A DNA stretch of 64,000 bases, from NCBI RefSeq assembly GCF_001280425.1, contig NZ_LIUF01000001.1:848945-912944 (forward strand), given 5' to 3'. The notes under the pieces are model-generated. The model saw only the letters and a list, made by a program, of their open reading frames with translations. It ran no database searches and had not been told where the DNA came from. This document shows, piece by piece, positions 8,616 through 16,558 of the stretch (the first letter of the stretch is position 1; every line of letters begins with the position of its first letter). The DNA comes from Haloarcula rubripromontorii (GTDB lineage: Archaea; Halobacteriota; Halobacteria; Halobacteriales; Haloarculaceae). A program made the translations under genes and the position numbers.

Positions 8616-9322
8616 TCCTGGCAGTCACCGGCGGCAAGGGCGGCGTCGGCAAGTCGACTGTCGCGTACAATCTCGCGGCGGAACTCGACGAACTTGAACG
8701 GGCCGACAGCAGGGACTCGCTCTCGAACGCGGGGAGCGTCGTCGTTGACGGCGATCTCGGGATGGCGGACCTCCCGTCCAGCCACGGGCCCGACCTGCAC
8801 GACGTTCTCGCCGACCGCGCCGACCCACACGAGGCTGTCCGCGAGGACGGTCCCGTGACTCTCGTCCCGTGCGGACGAACGCTGGCCGGCGCTCGAAGCG
8901 CCGACTTGCAGCCCCTCACAGACGTATTCGCCGCACTGGAGCGGGCCTATCGCTGGGTTATCGTGGATTCGCCAGCCGGCCTGCACGCCGACGTGGGGCT
9001 GCCCCTTGCAGCCGCCGACGCCGCGGTACTCGTTACGACGCCGGAAGGTGCGGCCCTCGCCGACGCGCTCCGGGTTCGGGCGCTGGCCCGCGAACTCGAC
9101 GCCGGACTCTGTCGGGTCGTCCTCAACCGTGCAGGCACAAATCCTGCGACCGAGGCCGTCGCGGACCGGTTCGGTGCGCCGGCCGTCGGTATCCCGGAAA
9201 GTGAACCACTGGCGACGGCACAGGCGCACGGACAGCCGCTTCGAGACACAGCCCCGGACACACCGGCCAAACACTCGCTCGAAGCGCTCGCTGACGCCGT
9301 TTACTCTTGTAGCTCGGTGTAG
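8612..9322 (+). CDS. minD: MinD/ParA-family P-loop ATPase
   Basis: 236-aa cytoplasmic ATPase of the deviant Walker A class. GGKGGVGKS (residues 7-15) is the signature P-loop with the extra Lys; DGDLGMADL is the switch I/A' segment and VIVDSPAGLH the Walker B region. Such proteins dimerise with ATP and position cargo (cell poles, motors, DNA). It lacks an obvious C-terminal amphipathic targeting helix of bacterial MinD, ending in LADAVYSCSSV. The start overlaps the preceding unknown gene, so it belongs to that operon. Its last 22 bases overlap the 3' end of the convergent TFB gene. From memory, H. volcanii has four MinD homologues and the one near mcm/tfb (minD1) has no assigned role. Confidence 0.92.
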   Translation: MILAVTGGKGGVGKSTVAYNLAAELDELERADSRDSLSNAGSVVVDGDLGMADLPSSHGPDLHDVLADRADPHEAVREDGPVTLVPCGRTLAGARSADLQPLTDVFAALERAYRWVIVDSPAGLHADVGLPLAAADAAVLVTTPEGAALADALRVRALARELDAGLCRVVLNRAGTNPATEAVADRFGAPAVGIPESEPLATAQAHGQPLRDTAPDTPAKHSLEALADAVYSCSSV

Positions 9323-10161
9323 GTCCCTCGTAACGTGACCGGCGTTACGTCTGCTGTCTCTGCCGCTTCGGCCTGCGTGAGCGCCACGTCCTGCTCCTGG
9401 GCCGCGGTGTAGAGACACGCCGCCGCGACGCCGGCTGGATTGCGCCCACTGACCAGGCCACGGTCCTGTGCCACGTCGACGAGCTGTTCCGCACGCTGCC
9501 GGACTGCCGTCGGCAACTCAAGCGTCGTTGCAAACCGGGGGACGTACTCGCGTGGGTCAATCGGACCGGTCGGTAACCCGAGTTCTCTGTTTAGGGCGTC
9601 GTAGGCCGCGCGAAGCTCCGCCTGGGTCGCTTTGGCGACAGTACAGAGTTCGTCGACGGTCCGGGCAACGCCCTCGGTCCGGCAGGTGGCGTAGATGGCC
9701 GCGGCTGCGAACCCTTCCAGCGTTCGCCCCTGTAGCAGGGCCTCCTTCTGTGCCGACTCGAACAGCACGCACGCCCGGTCTCTGATTGCGTCTGAGAGCG
9801 CCATCGAACTGATGATACGCCGGATCTCGGTGAAGGCGTATACCTTGTTTCGCTCGCGCTTCGAGCTGATCTGGGCGCGGTTGTGTTCGCGGCGGAGGCG
9901 AGCGAACTGACGGCGTTTGCGCCCTTTCAGCCGAGTCGACCGGCCGATTTTCGTCGAAAGGCCGCGGTCGTGACGGGACCGCGTCAACGGTGCGCCCGTG
10001 CGTGCCCGGTCCGTGTCGTCATCGTCGAACGACCGCCACTCCGGGCCGGGGTCGATGGCGTCCTCGCTGACGACCAGCCCGCAGCTGCCACACACCGATT
10101 CGACGCCCTGCTGTTTGACTGACCCGTTACACTCCGGACATTGTGTTACCGTCGTACTCAT
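9301..10161 (-). CDS. tfb: Transcription initiation factor IIB (TFB)
   Basis: 286-aa general transcription factor that bridges TBP-DNA and RNA polymerase. The N-terminal zinc ribbon is visible (CPEC at 8-11 and CGSC near 26), followed by the B-reader region (LTRSRHDRGLSTKIG) and two cyclin-like repeats (about 100-185 and 195-286). It is shorter than many TFBs because the ribbon and linker are compact. Haloarchaea carry several TFB copies used for different promoter sets; this copy is convergent with the MinD cluster, overlapping by 22 bases. Its promoter is the AT-rich block at 10185-10197. Confidence 0.95.
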   Translation of the reverse strand: MSTTVTQCPECNGSVKQQGVESVCGSCGLVVSEDAIDPGPEWRSFDDDDTDRARTGAPLTRSRHDRGLSTKIGRSTRLKGRKRRQFARLRREHNRAQISSKRERNKVYAFTEIRRIISSMALSDAIRDRACVLFESAQKEALLQGRTLEGFAAAAIYATCRTEGVARTVDELCTVAKATQAELRAAYDALNRELGLPTGPIDPREYVPRFATTLELPTAVRQRAEQLVDVAQDRGLVSGRNPAGVAAACLYTAAQEQDVALTQAEAAETADVTPVTLRGTYTELQE

Positions 10162-10184
10162 GTTTCCACCTACGGTTGGATGGT

Positions 10185-10197
10185 GGGTTAAAAAACC
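10185..10197 (-). promoter_or_regulatory. TATA-like box of tfb
   Basis: On the minus strand GGTTTTTTAACCC is centred about 30 bases before the tfb ATG at 10161, the normal distance for a leaderless haloarchaeal transcript. The block is nearly self-complementary (GGTT...AACC). Confidence 0.55.
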
Positions 10198-10332
10198 GAT
10201 GCAAAGCCGGGTTTCCGGGCGGTTTTCGTCGGATCTGCCAACCGGTAACCGGTAGGTAAACGCCGAGAGTGGTGCCAGTGCCTATCTGGATACCGACAGT
10301 ATTAAATTCCAAAGATAGAAACAAAATTTTTA

Positions 10333-10827
10333 ATGACGTTGTCGGATATCGCTGCTGGTGTCGAGGTCACGACCCACCAGCGTGACCACGGTGTCGCGGC
10401 TGTCGACGAGACGGGCGCGCCGCTCCCGGAGCGGCTGGCTCCCGTAGCCGACGACCTCCCGTGTTCGGCGACGACAGCGGCGACCGTCGTCGAGACCTAC
10501 GCAGCCGGGCGGAGCGTTGGCGATGCGGGCCGCGCCGCCGGTGTTGCGCCCGTGGTGGCCGCCAAGACGCTTCACCTCGTCGGCGAGCAAGTGTCGCCGG
10601 TCGGCCCACAGGGCCGCGAGATAATCGCCGATTGGCTTGCCGGGGACATCTCCCGCAGCGATGCTATTGCACTCGCTGGCGTGACTGAACAGGAGTTTGC
10701 CCTAGCTGTGTACATCGAGACCCACGAACCGTTGCCCGCGGCCCGCGATGCGGTTGAGGGCGCACTGACGACTGCGGAACGGGACCCGTTAGGAGAGACG
10801 ATGAGCGACATCGGCGAGCTGTTGTGA
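10333..10827 (+). CDS. Haloarchaeal protein of unknown function with HTH-like repeats
   Basis: 164-aa protein, leaderless ATG with a TATA-like ATTAAAT near 10301. Two helix-turn-helix-like stretches can be read: TVVETYAAGRSVGDAGRAAG (about 57-76) and DWLAGDISRSDAIALAGVTE (about 100-120), the second like the start of a DNA-binding repeat, so nucleic acid binding is possible but unproven. The last eight codons (MSDIGELL and stop) form the first unit of a 61-bp tandem repeat that continues downstream. The gene is divergent from tfb, sharing its upstream region. Confidence 0.8.
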   Translation: MTLSDIAAGVEVTTHQRDHGVAAVDETGAPLPERLAPVADDLPCSATTAATVVETYAAGRSVGDAGRAAGVAPVVAAKTLHLVGEQVSPVGPQGREIIADWLAGDISRSDAIALAGVTEQEFALAVYIETHEPLPAARDAVEGALTTAERDPLGETMSDIGELL

Positions 10828-10955
10828 GGATGTGTGAAGTATTCTCTCGGCGAGGTCGGGAGTGAGTGACATCGGCGAGCTGTTGTGAGGGTGTGTGAAG
10901 TGCTTTCTCGGCGAGGTCGGGAGTGAGCGACATCGGCGAGCTGTTGTGCGGGTGT
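10803..10955 (+). repeat. 61-bp tandem repeat, about 2.5 copies, starting inside the 3' end of a gene
   Basis: Units begin at 10803, 10864 and 10925 with GAGCGACATCGGCGAGCTGT or a one-base variant. Copies 1 and 2 differ at only a few positions over the full 61 bases; copy 3 stops matching after about 30 bases. Copy 1 contains the end of the preceding coding region including its stop codon, so each further copy reproduces the codons for the last residues and the stop. The array ends about 70 bases before the next gene. Confidence 0.93.
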
Positions 10956-11026
10956 CGAAACCGCTGTCTCGCTCCTCGCGACCTGTCTGGGGCATGCTTA
11001 ACACCTATGGCTGCAAACCCGGAGTT

Positions 11027-12547
11027 ATGTCGGCTTCGGAACTGGCAGACCGGGTGGCCGAGGTGCTTGCGGCGGATAGCGAGTCGTTCAACGAACAGGC
11101 GCGCGAGGAGGCCGAAGCGCTCAAATCCGCCGTTCGTGACGGGACGTTCGACAACACGGAAGCGATCGTCGGTATGGAACTGGAGCTGTACGCCGTTGAC
11201 GAGCAGACCGACGCGCTCCAGCGGGTCCCCCGCCAGTTGCTCGAACTCATCGGGTTCGAGAAGGAACTCGGCCTGCACAACGCGGAGATGCAGACGAGTC
11301 CGCAGCCGCTGAACACCCACGGGTTGGCGGCACAGCGAAACGAACTGAAGGCGTCGCTGATGCCGGCCCAGCAACGGGTACGCAACGAGGGTATCCGGCT
11401 CGTCTCCGACGGTATGTGGACCGTTCCACCCGCCGGTGAGACGGCCCGGGAGTACCTCTGTGACTGTGTCGAACAGAACGGCGTCCGCATCGGGACGAAC
11501 ATGTCCGACTCTGTCCGCTATCACACGATGGCCAACACGGACTACCCCTCGGCGTTCGAAATCGACGCGCCACACGTCTCGCTACAGGCCGAGACGGTGA
11601 TGCCGGAGTCGCTCATCACCTCGATTCAACCCCACTACCAGATTCCACACGCCCCGGACCTGCCGGAGTATTTCAGCTACGCGCTCCGCATCGCCGCGCC
11701 GCTGCTGGCGCTTGGCGTCAACTCGCCGTTTTTCCCGCCGGACCTCTACGACGACGCGCCCGATCTGGAGATTGTCGCCGGGGCGAACATGGAGAACCGT
11801 ATCGGCGTCTTCGAGTCAGTGCTCAATCCGCCTGACGGCGACTCGACGCCACCGAAAGTGTGTTTTCCGCCGGATTTCAACTCAGTCGAGGACGCCATCG
11901 ACGATATCGTCGAGGACGACACCATCGTCCCGGTCGAACTGCAGTCGGGGACCCGCTTCGACGACGATTTCGTTCACTTCCGACACAAGCACGGCACGTA
12001 CTGGCGGTGGGTCAGGCCGGTGTTCGAGGGGCCGACCCGGTCGGCGGCCAACGCTCGCATCGAGTTCCGCCCGCTGGCCGCACAGCCGACCGTCGACGAT
12101 GCAATCGGATTCGCCGCTGTCTTTGCCGGCCTGATGGAGAGCCTGCCACAGCTCGAACACCCTATCCGGTCGCTGGACTGGGAAACGGCAAAGCGGAACT
12201 TCTACACCGCCGCTCGGAACGGTCTCCGGGCGAAAATCGAGTGGATCACCGCTGACGGAGCGACGACGACCAGCACCGAGGAGATATACGGTGAACTGTT
12301 CGAGCACGCACGCGAGGGCCTCGAACAGCGCGGTCTCTCGGCTGAGGAGGCCCACAGTTACATCCGGCCGCTACGCGAGCGTGTCGACCGCCGGCTCACG
12401 CCCGCACGGTGGAAACACGACTACGTTCGCCGCCGCGTCGAGGAGAACGTCCCGCTTGCTGAGGCAATCTGGGGGATGCAGGCCACCTACATCCGTCATC
12501 AGGAGGAGAATCTGCTCGAGGGGAGTTTCGTCGACTGGTTCGAGTAA
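11027..12547 (+). CDS. Glutamate-cysteine ligase (GCS2) family protein
   Basis: 506-aa enzyme of the carboxylate-amine/glutamate-cysteine ligase superfamily. Haloarchaea use gamma-glutamylcysteine as their main thiol, and GshA of Halobacterium belongs to this superfamily. Visible features are GMELELYAVDE (about 50-60), HNAEMQTSPQPLNTHG (about 84-100), a central substrate region with YHTMANTDYPSAFEIDAPHVS, and RIEFRPLAAQPT near 350. It is longer than the roughly 360-residue haloarchaeal GshA, so it may act on another acceptor. The ATG at 11027 was preferred to 10994 because a TATA-like GCTTAAC at 10996-11002 lies about 26-31 bases upstream and inside the longer frame. Confidence 0.8.
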   Translation: MSASELADRVAEVLAADSESFNEQAREEAEALKSAVRDGTFDNTEAIVGMELELYAVDEQTDALQRVPRQLLELIGFEKELGLHNAEMQTSPQPLNTHGLAAQRNELKASLMPAQQRVRNEGIRLVSDGMWTVPPAGETAREYLCDCVEQNGVRIGTNMSDSVRYHTMANTDYPSAFEIDAPHVSLQAETVMPESLITSIQPHYQIPHAPDLPEYFSYALRIAAPLLALGVNSPFFPPDLYDDAPDLEIVAGANMENRIGVFESVLNPPDGDSTPPKVCFPPDFNSVEDAIDDIVEDDTIVPVELQSGTRFDDDFVHFRHKHGTYWRWVRPVFEGPTRSAANARIEFRPLAAQPTVDDAIGFAAVFAGLMESLPQLEHPIRSLDWETAKRNFYTAARNGLRAKIEWITADGATTTSTEEIYGELFEHAREGLEQRGLSAEEAHSYIRPLRERVDRRLTPARWKHDYVRRRVEENVPLAEAIWGMQATYIRHQEENLLEGSFVDWFE

Positions 12548-12549
12548 CC

Positions 12550-13149
12550 TCAGTCACCGGTCGCCAGTTCCGACTGCTCCGTCTCCCCGTGTCGGTCCGC
12601 AATCCCTGCGTACGCGACGACGTCTGCCCCGAGTTTCTCGACGCGCTCGGCGATGTCTCCGTCGGCGATGTAACCGTCCTCGAAGGCAGCCCACGAGTCG
12701 GGGATGGCAACGGCTTGCGGGAGCGGCCAGCCGTTCAGTTCGAGGACAGAGGCGCGGAGATGCTGGAGCGTCGGCGTGGGGAACCCGCCGCCAGCCACTG
12801 CCAGCATGCCGACAGTCGTTCCTTCGACATCATCGATACCGCAGTAGTCAAGCGCCGTCTTCAGCGGTGAGGCGATTGTGCCGTGGTACACAGGCGTTCC
12901 AAGGACCATCGCGTCGGCCTCGCGGATACGGGCAGCGAGTTCCGGGCCGTCACCAGATTCAGCCGCACCCGTGTCGGGGTCGAACAGCGGGAGGTCCCAC
13001 TCCCGCAGGTCGATGTGCTCAATCGTTGCGCCAGCCTCCGCCGCCGCGTCGAGGGTGCGCTGAACAGCGATTCTGGTTCCGCTGTCGTCTCGAAGGCTGC
13101 CGCTGATCGCGATAACGTCTGGCGTGTCGTGCATCGTATGCCTGTTCAT
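12550..13149 (-). CDS. NAD(P)H-dependent FMN reductase family protein
   Basis: 199-aa flavodoxin-fold enzyme. The FMN phosphate loop reads SGSLRDDSGTR (about residues 17-27), and GTPVYHGTIASPLKTALDY (about 84-102) is the family's second flavin contact. Such enzymes reduce FMN or quinone-like substrates with NAD(P)H in the cytoplasm. The start is uncertain between ATG 13149 and ATG 13134 (five residues shorter, MHDTPDVIAISG); no clear TATA spacing decides. It is convergent with the preceding ligase-like gene, the stops being 2 bases apart. Confidence 0.88.
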   Translation of the reverse strand: MNRHTMHDTPDVIAISGSLRDDSGTRIAVQRTLDAAAEAGATIEHIDLREWDLPLFDPDTGAAESGDGPELAARIREADAMVLGTPVYHGTIASPLKTALDYCGIDDVEGTTVGMLAVAGGGFPTPTLQHLRASVLELNGWPLPQAVAIPDSWAAFEDGYIADGDIAERVEKLGADVVAYAGIADRHGETEQSELATGD

Positions 13150-13400
13150 AGCCGGTGCCTACTAGTAAGTATTCTGAGAACTCAGTTTCAGTACTCATTC
13201 TGACAGGTAGCCGCACGGCTAGACGGTCTGTAGTGACTTTACGCATCAGTCGCCACGGCCGCCGATACTGACCAGTGACTGGCCCATCTCAATCACAGCG
13301 CTGGAGAGCCACCGGCCGCGGCCGGTACACACTCATGATTGTGAAAACTGTTTCACCTACGTGAACGACGGCCCCCCATCGCCGCTGTTGCTATCTGTGA
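13150..13400. other. Intergenic region with two inverted repeats
   Basis: No gene was found in these 251 bases. A perfect 16-bp palindrome, ACCGGCCGCGGCCGGT, lies at 13311-13326. An inverted repeat GTGAAA-actg-TTTCAC lies at 13341-13356 and is followed at 13361 by another GTGAA. They lie downstream of the acidic-protein gene and upstream of the FMN reductase gene, so they could be a terminator or a regulator site; the sequence does not decide. Confidence 0.5.
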
Positions 13401-13673
13401 CTACTCTTGATCTTCGTCGCCGTCCGTTGTCTCGTCCATCTCGTCGTCGCCTTCTGCCTCCGCCGTCTCTCCCACTTCCTCGTCCTCGTCGCTCTCGGCG
13501 AACTCGACTTCGGCTTCCAGTTCGATTTCGATGCCTTTGCCTTCCAGTTCCGCCTCGAACTCGGCCATATCTTCGACTTCCGTCTCCAGTTCCGCTGTGT
13601 CTACCTCGACCTCAACTTCCACTTCCACGGAAACGTCGTCTCGGTCCATACTCACGTTCCGGGGGGCTGACAT
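13401..13673 (-). CDS. Extremely acidic small protein of unknown function
   Basis: 90-aa protein dominated by Glu and Asp. After MSAPRNVSMDRDD it alternates Val and Glu (VSVEVEVEVEVD), then runs through acidic amphipathic stretches to a Glu/Asp/Gly-rich tail ending GDEDQE. No Cys, no membrane helix and no known motif. The alternating pattern would form a beta strand with one fully charged face. A second start at Met9 is possible. The divergent Rieske-protein gene begins 74 bases away. The composition is extreme even for a haloarchaeon, and I am not certain it is expressed. Confidence 0.55.
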   Translation of the reverse strand: MSAPRNVSMDRDDVSVEVEVEVEVDTAELETEVEDMAEFEAELEGKGIEIELEAEVEFAESDEDEEVGETAEAEGDDEMDETTDGDEDQE

Positions 13674-13746
13674 AATTCCGTTTTGCAACCGGCATGCTGC
13701 GGACAACTTCGACATCGCTATGTGCGTCAACCGCTGACAACTCGCT

Positions 13747-14289
13747 ATGAGTGATCCCGTGGACGTGACCGTCGACACCGACGACGAGTCGGAATCGGTC
13801 CGCATCCACGACGACGGGGGCGAGGTCGAAGCCGGTGACGCGACCGTCCGGTTCAGCTTTTCGGGGACTGGCGACACTGACCAGTCTGGCAGTGACGACG
13901 AGCAGTCACCCAACGGCGACGACGACGGTGCGGACCCGCGCCGCATCGCCGCGCTCGATTCGGTGCCCACCGACAGCACGCTCGTGTTCGAAGCGCGCGA
14001 CGGCCGGCGCGGCGTCAACTGCATCCTCCACCGCTCCGGCGACGCCGTCGTTGCCTGGCGGAACTCCTGTCCGCACCAGCCCGAGGTCCCGCTGGACCCG
14101 GGTCGGGGCGCGATTGTCCGCGGTGACCAACTCGTGTGTCACAAGCATGGCGCGCAGTTCGAACCCAAGGACGGCGTCTGTACACACGGTCCATGTGCCG
14201 GTGACGCTCTGGACGGTATCGAGGTCGCAGTACAGGACGGCGACGTGTACCTCACGGACGAGCGCTTCGAGCGGGCTGCCCGGCGCTGA
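13747..14289 (+). CDS. Rieske [2Fe-2S] domain protein
   Basis: 180-aa protein with a ferredoxin-like Rieske fold. The cluster ligands are visible as CPHQPEVPLD (near residue 103) and CHKHGAQFEPKDGVC (near residue 132), giving the Cys-x-His plus Cys-x2-His set. The first 65 residues are acidic and low-complexity. There is no membrane anchor, oxygenase alpha domain or signal peptide, so a soluble electron carrier is likely. No partner oxygenase is adjacent; it stands between two minus-strand genes as a single-gene unit. Confidence 0.9.
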   Translation: MSDPVDVTVDTDDESESVRIHDDGGEVEAGDATVRFSFSGTGDTDQSGSDDEQSPNGDDDGADPRRIAALDSVPTDSTLVFEARDGRRGVNCILHRSGDAVVAWRNSCPHQPEVPLDPGRGAIVRGDQLVCHKHGAQFEPKDGVCTHGPCAGDALDGIEVAVQDGDVYLTDERFERAARR

Positions 14290-14337
14290 CACACGCTGTC
14301 AGAATGTTTTGTGGCAATCATTCAGCGGCCAGCGCCG

Positions 14338-15825
14338 TCAGTCGTCAGCGACGGCTGGTTCGCTGCCGGCCCGTGCGTCGGCGTCGCGCCACGTCCCCCG
14401 AAGGAACCAGGCCGCTGCGAGGCCGGCCGCGAGGACGTTCGAGACAGCGAAGGCCAGCCAGATACCCTGTTCAGCCAGTGAGTACGCGAAGAGGTCGACG
14501 ACCTGCGGGCCGAGCCACCCCGGGACCGTGACCGGGCGAGAGGCGACCCAGGCGACTGGGAGTCGAATGATACCCAGCATGGTAATCGCCAGCGCCGCCG
14601 CGGTGAGGGTCTTGCCGGCCCCGCGGAACCCGCCGGAGTAGGCCCGGACGATGCCGATGAAGCCGAAGGTCGGTGCGACCCACTGGAGGAACTCGGCTCC
14701 GATACGGACGACCTCGGGGTCGTCGCTGAACACGCTGACGACGGCCGGTGCGGCGAAGATAGTGACCACGCCCAGGACGGTGAGGATGGCGAACGACACC
14801 TTCGCGGCGAAATGGTTGGCCGTCGCCGCGCGGTCGGGCCGCTCGGCACCGAGGTTCTGGCCGGTCATCGTCTCGACGCCGCGGTCCATCGCGATGGCCG
14901 GCATGAACACCAGCGAGAACACGCGGATGCCGACGCCGAAGGCCGCGACCACGGTCACGGAGAACGTCCCGACGATGAACAGCATGGCGTTGACCGACAC
15001 GGCGCGCCCGGTGCCTTCAACCGAGGCCGGGATGCCCAGCCTGAGCAGTTTTCGGAGGTACTCCAGATCGGGTGCCATGTCACCGAGATGGATCCGCACG
15101 CCGCGCCGGCCCGACAGCAGGATACCGATGCCGACGACCAGCGCGACGCCACGCGAGAAGATGGTCGCGACGGCCGCGCCGACGACGCCCATCTCGGGGA
15201 ACACCCACCAGCCGAAGATGAGGAACGGGTCGATGACGATGTTCAGGACGACTGTGCCAAACATCACCAGCATCGGCGTGATGGTGTCGCCGGCTCCGCG
15301 CATCAGCGAGATGAATACGAAGAAGCCAAACATCGCCGTCAGCCCGAGTGAGACGACCTGTAGATAGCCTGTCGCGCCCGGGAGTACCTCGCTGGAGGCA
15401 CCCAACAGTGACAGGAAGTCCTCGACGAAAAAGTACCCTGTCGCGCCGAGCAACACGGAGGCCAGCAGCGCGAACGTCACCGTCTGGGAGGCGGCGTACT
15501 CGGCCTCTCGGTGCTCCTCGGCCCCGGTGTGCTGGGCGACCAGTACACTGCCCGCCACCGACAGTCCCATGCCGAGCGAGATGAGCAGGAAGATCATCGG
15601 GAAGGCAAAGGAGATGGCCGCAAGCGCCGTCGTGGAGTACTGGCCCAGCCAGAACGTGTCCGCGAGGTTATACGCCACCTGTAGCAGGTTCGTGATGACG
15701 ATGGGGAAGGAGAGAAACAGTAGCGGCTTGCCGATGTCGCCACTGGTCAGGTCCAACTCATCCTGTCCCCTGAACAGGTTCCCGAGTCGCGCACCCAGCC
15801 GAGCCAGTTTCTGCCGGACGCTCAC
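14338..15825 (-). CDS. MATE family multidrug efflux transporter (TetR operon)
   Basis: 495-aa integral membrane protein with about 12 hydrophobic segments in two pseudo-repeats (FPIVITNLLQVAYNLADTFW in the first; a second half beginning near LRLGIPASVEG). MATE proteins export drugs or metabolites using Na+ or H+ gradients. The GTG start at 15825 overlaps the stop of the upstream TetR gene by 4 bases (GTGA), which identifies the start and shows translational coupling; a longer frame exists but would run deep into the regulator. The TetR protein very likely controls it. Confidence 0.92.
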   Translation of the reverse strand: MSVRQKLARLGARLGNLFRGQDELDLTSGDIGKPLLFLSFPIVITNLLQVAYNLADTFWLGQYSTTALAAISFAFPMIFLLISLGMGLSVAGSVLVAQHTGAEEHREAEYAASQTVTFALLASVLLGATGYFFVEDFLSLLGASSEVLPGATGYLQVVSLGLTAMFGFFVFISLMRGAGDTITPMLVMFGTVVLNIVIDPFLIFGWWVFPEMGVVGAAVATIFSRGVALVVGIGILLSGRRGVRIHLGDMAPDLEYLRKLLRLGIPASVEGTGRAVSVNAMLFIVGTFSVTVVAAFGVGIRVFSLVFMPAIAMDRGVETMTGQNLGAERPDRAATANHFAAKVSFAILTVLGVVTIFAAPAVVSVFSDDPEVVRIGAEFLQWVAPTFGFIGIVRAYSGGFRGAGKTLTAAALAITMLGIIRLPVAWVASRPVTVPGWLGPQVVDLFAYSLAEQGIWLAFAVSNVLAAGLAAAWFLRGTWRDADARAGSEPAVADD

Positions 15826-16418
15826 GCTGTGACCCCCTGCTGGCCGTCCAGAAGATGCGTCTCGACATACTCGGTGAGCATCCGTCTGGTACACTCGACC
15901 GGGCGACCGGTCGTGATGCGCTCGGTCGCTGCTCCGGTCAGCACGGTGACGATGAATCGGGCAGTTTCCTCGGCGTCGAGGTCTGATTTGAACGTCCCGT
16001 CATCGATGCCGTCTTCGAGAATCGCTTCGAGTTCATCGATAAGGTACTCGTCGAATTTTGTCAGCCGCTCACGAAAGCCGGGTTCGTATGGTGCGTGGGC
16101 ACGGATTTCGAGAATCGCCGTCCCGAACTCCTCGCTCCCGTCGTCCGGCTTATCAAGCACAGAGTCAATGAGCGAAAGCAGGCGTGCGTGTGGGGTTTCG
16201 CCCTCCGGGTCTTCGATCCGGTCGACAAACCCCTCATAGAGGTATTCGAGAAACGCACAGAGGAGGTCGTGCTTGCTGTCGTAGTGGTAGTGGAGGGCGG
16301 CCTTGCTCTTGTCCGACTCGTCGGCGATATCCTGCATCGTCAGATCCGCATAGCCGTGCGTACACAGCGCACGGTAGGTCGCATCCATAATATCGTCGGC
16401 CGTGTCGCCGTCGTTCAT
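15822..16418 (-). CDS. TetR/AcrR family transcriptional regulator
   Basis: 198-aa repressor. The N-terminal HTH reads MDATYRALCTHGYADLTMQDIAD followed by KAALHYHYDSKHDLL (about residues 11-52), a typical TetR signature; the remaining helices form the ligand pocket and dimer interface. It is the first gene of an operon with a MATE exporter. A 14-bp inverted repeat at 16433-16446, 15 bases before its ATG, is the likely operator, so it should repress itself and the pump until a substrate binds. Confidence 0.95.
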   Translation of the reverse strand: MNDGDTADDIMDATYRALCTHGYADLTMQDIADESDKSKAALHYHYDSKHDLLCAFLEYLYEGFVDRIEDPEGETPHARLLSLIDSVLDKPDDGSEEFGTAILEIRAHAPYEPGFRERLTKFDEYLIDELEAILEDGIDDGTFKSDLDAEETARFIVTVLTGAATERITTGRPVECTRRMLTEYVETHLLDGQQGVTA

Positions 16419-16432
16419 TACGTGAAACTAAC

Positions 16433-16446
16433 TGACTGGTCAGTCA
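16433..16446. promoter_or_regulatory. Probable TetR operator
   Basis: TGACTG-GT-CAGTCA: two perfect 6-base arms around a 2-base centre, placed 15-28 bases upstream of the TetR start, over the expected TATA box. The TGAC...GTCA outer bases are like many TetR/QacR-type operators. Binding is inferred. Confidence 0.75.
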
Positions 16447-16558
16447 AGTATTCGTCGGTACCATTCGGGAGTGGGTTCGCGTGCCACGCTACCCAGAGAT
16501 CAGACTCGCGGGAGCCGTCGCTCCGGGAGCGCTCAGAACGACTGCAGAACGGCGCTCG

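Noticed and set aside
10895-11026. Longer start for the ligase-like gene at 10895 or 10994
   Set aside because: The extension would translate the tandem repeat and the likely TATA box, and reads as Arg/Ser-rich sequence unlike the rest of the protein.
13019-13246. 75-codon minus-strand frame upstream of the FMN reductase
   Set aside because: It overlaps the reductase in another frame and is Arg-rich without motifs.
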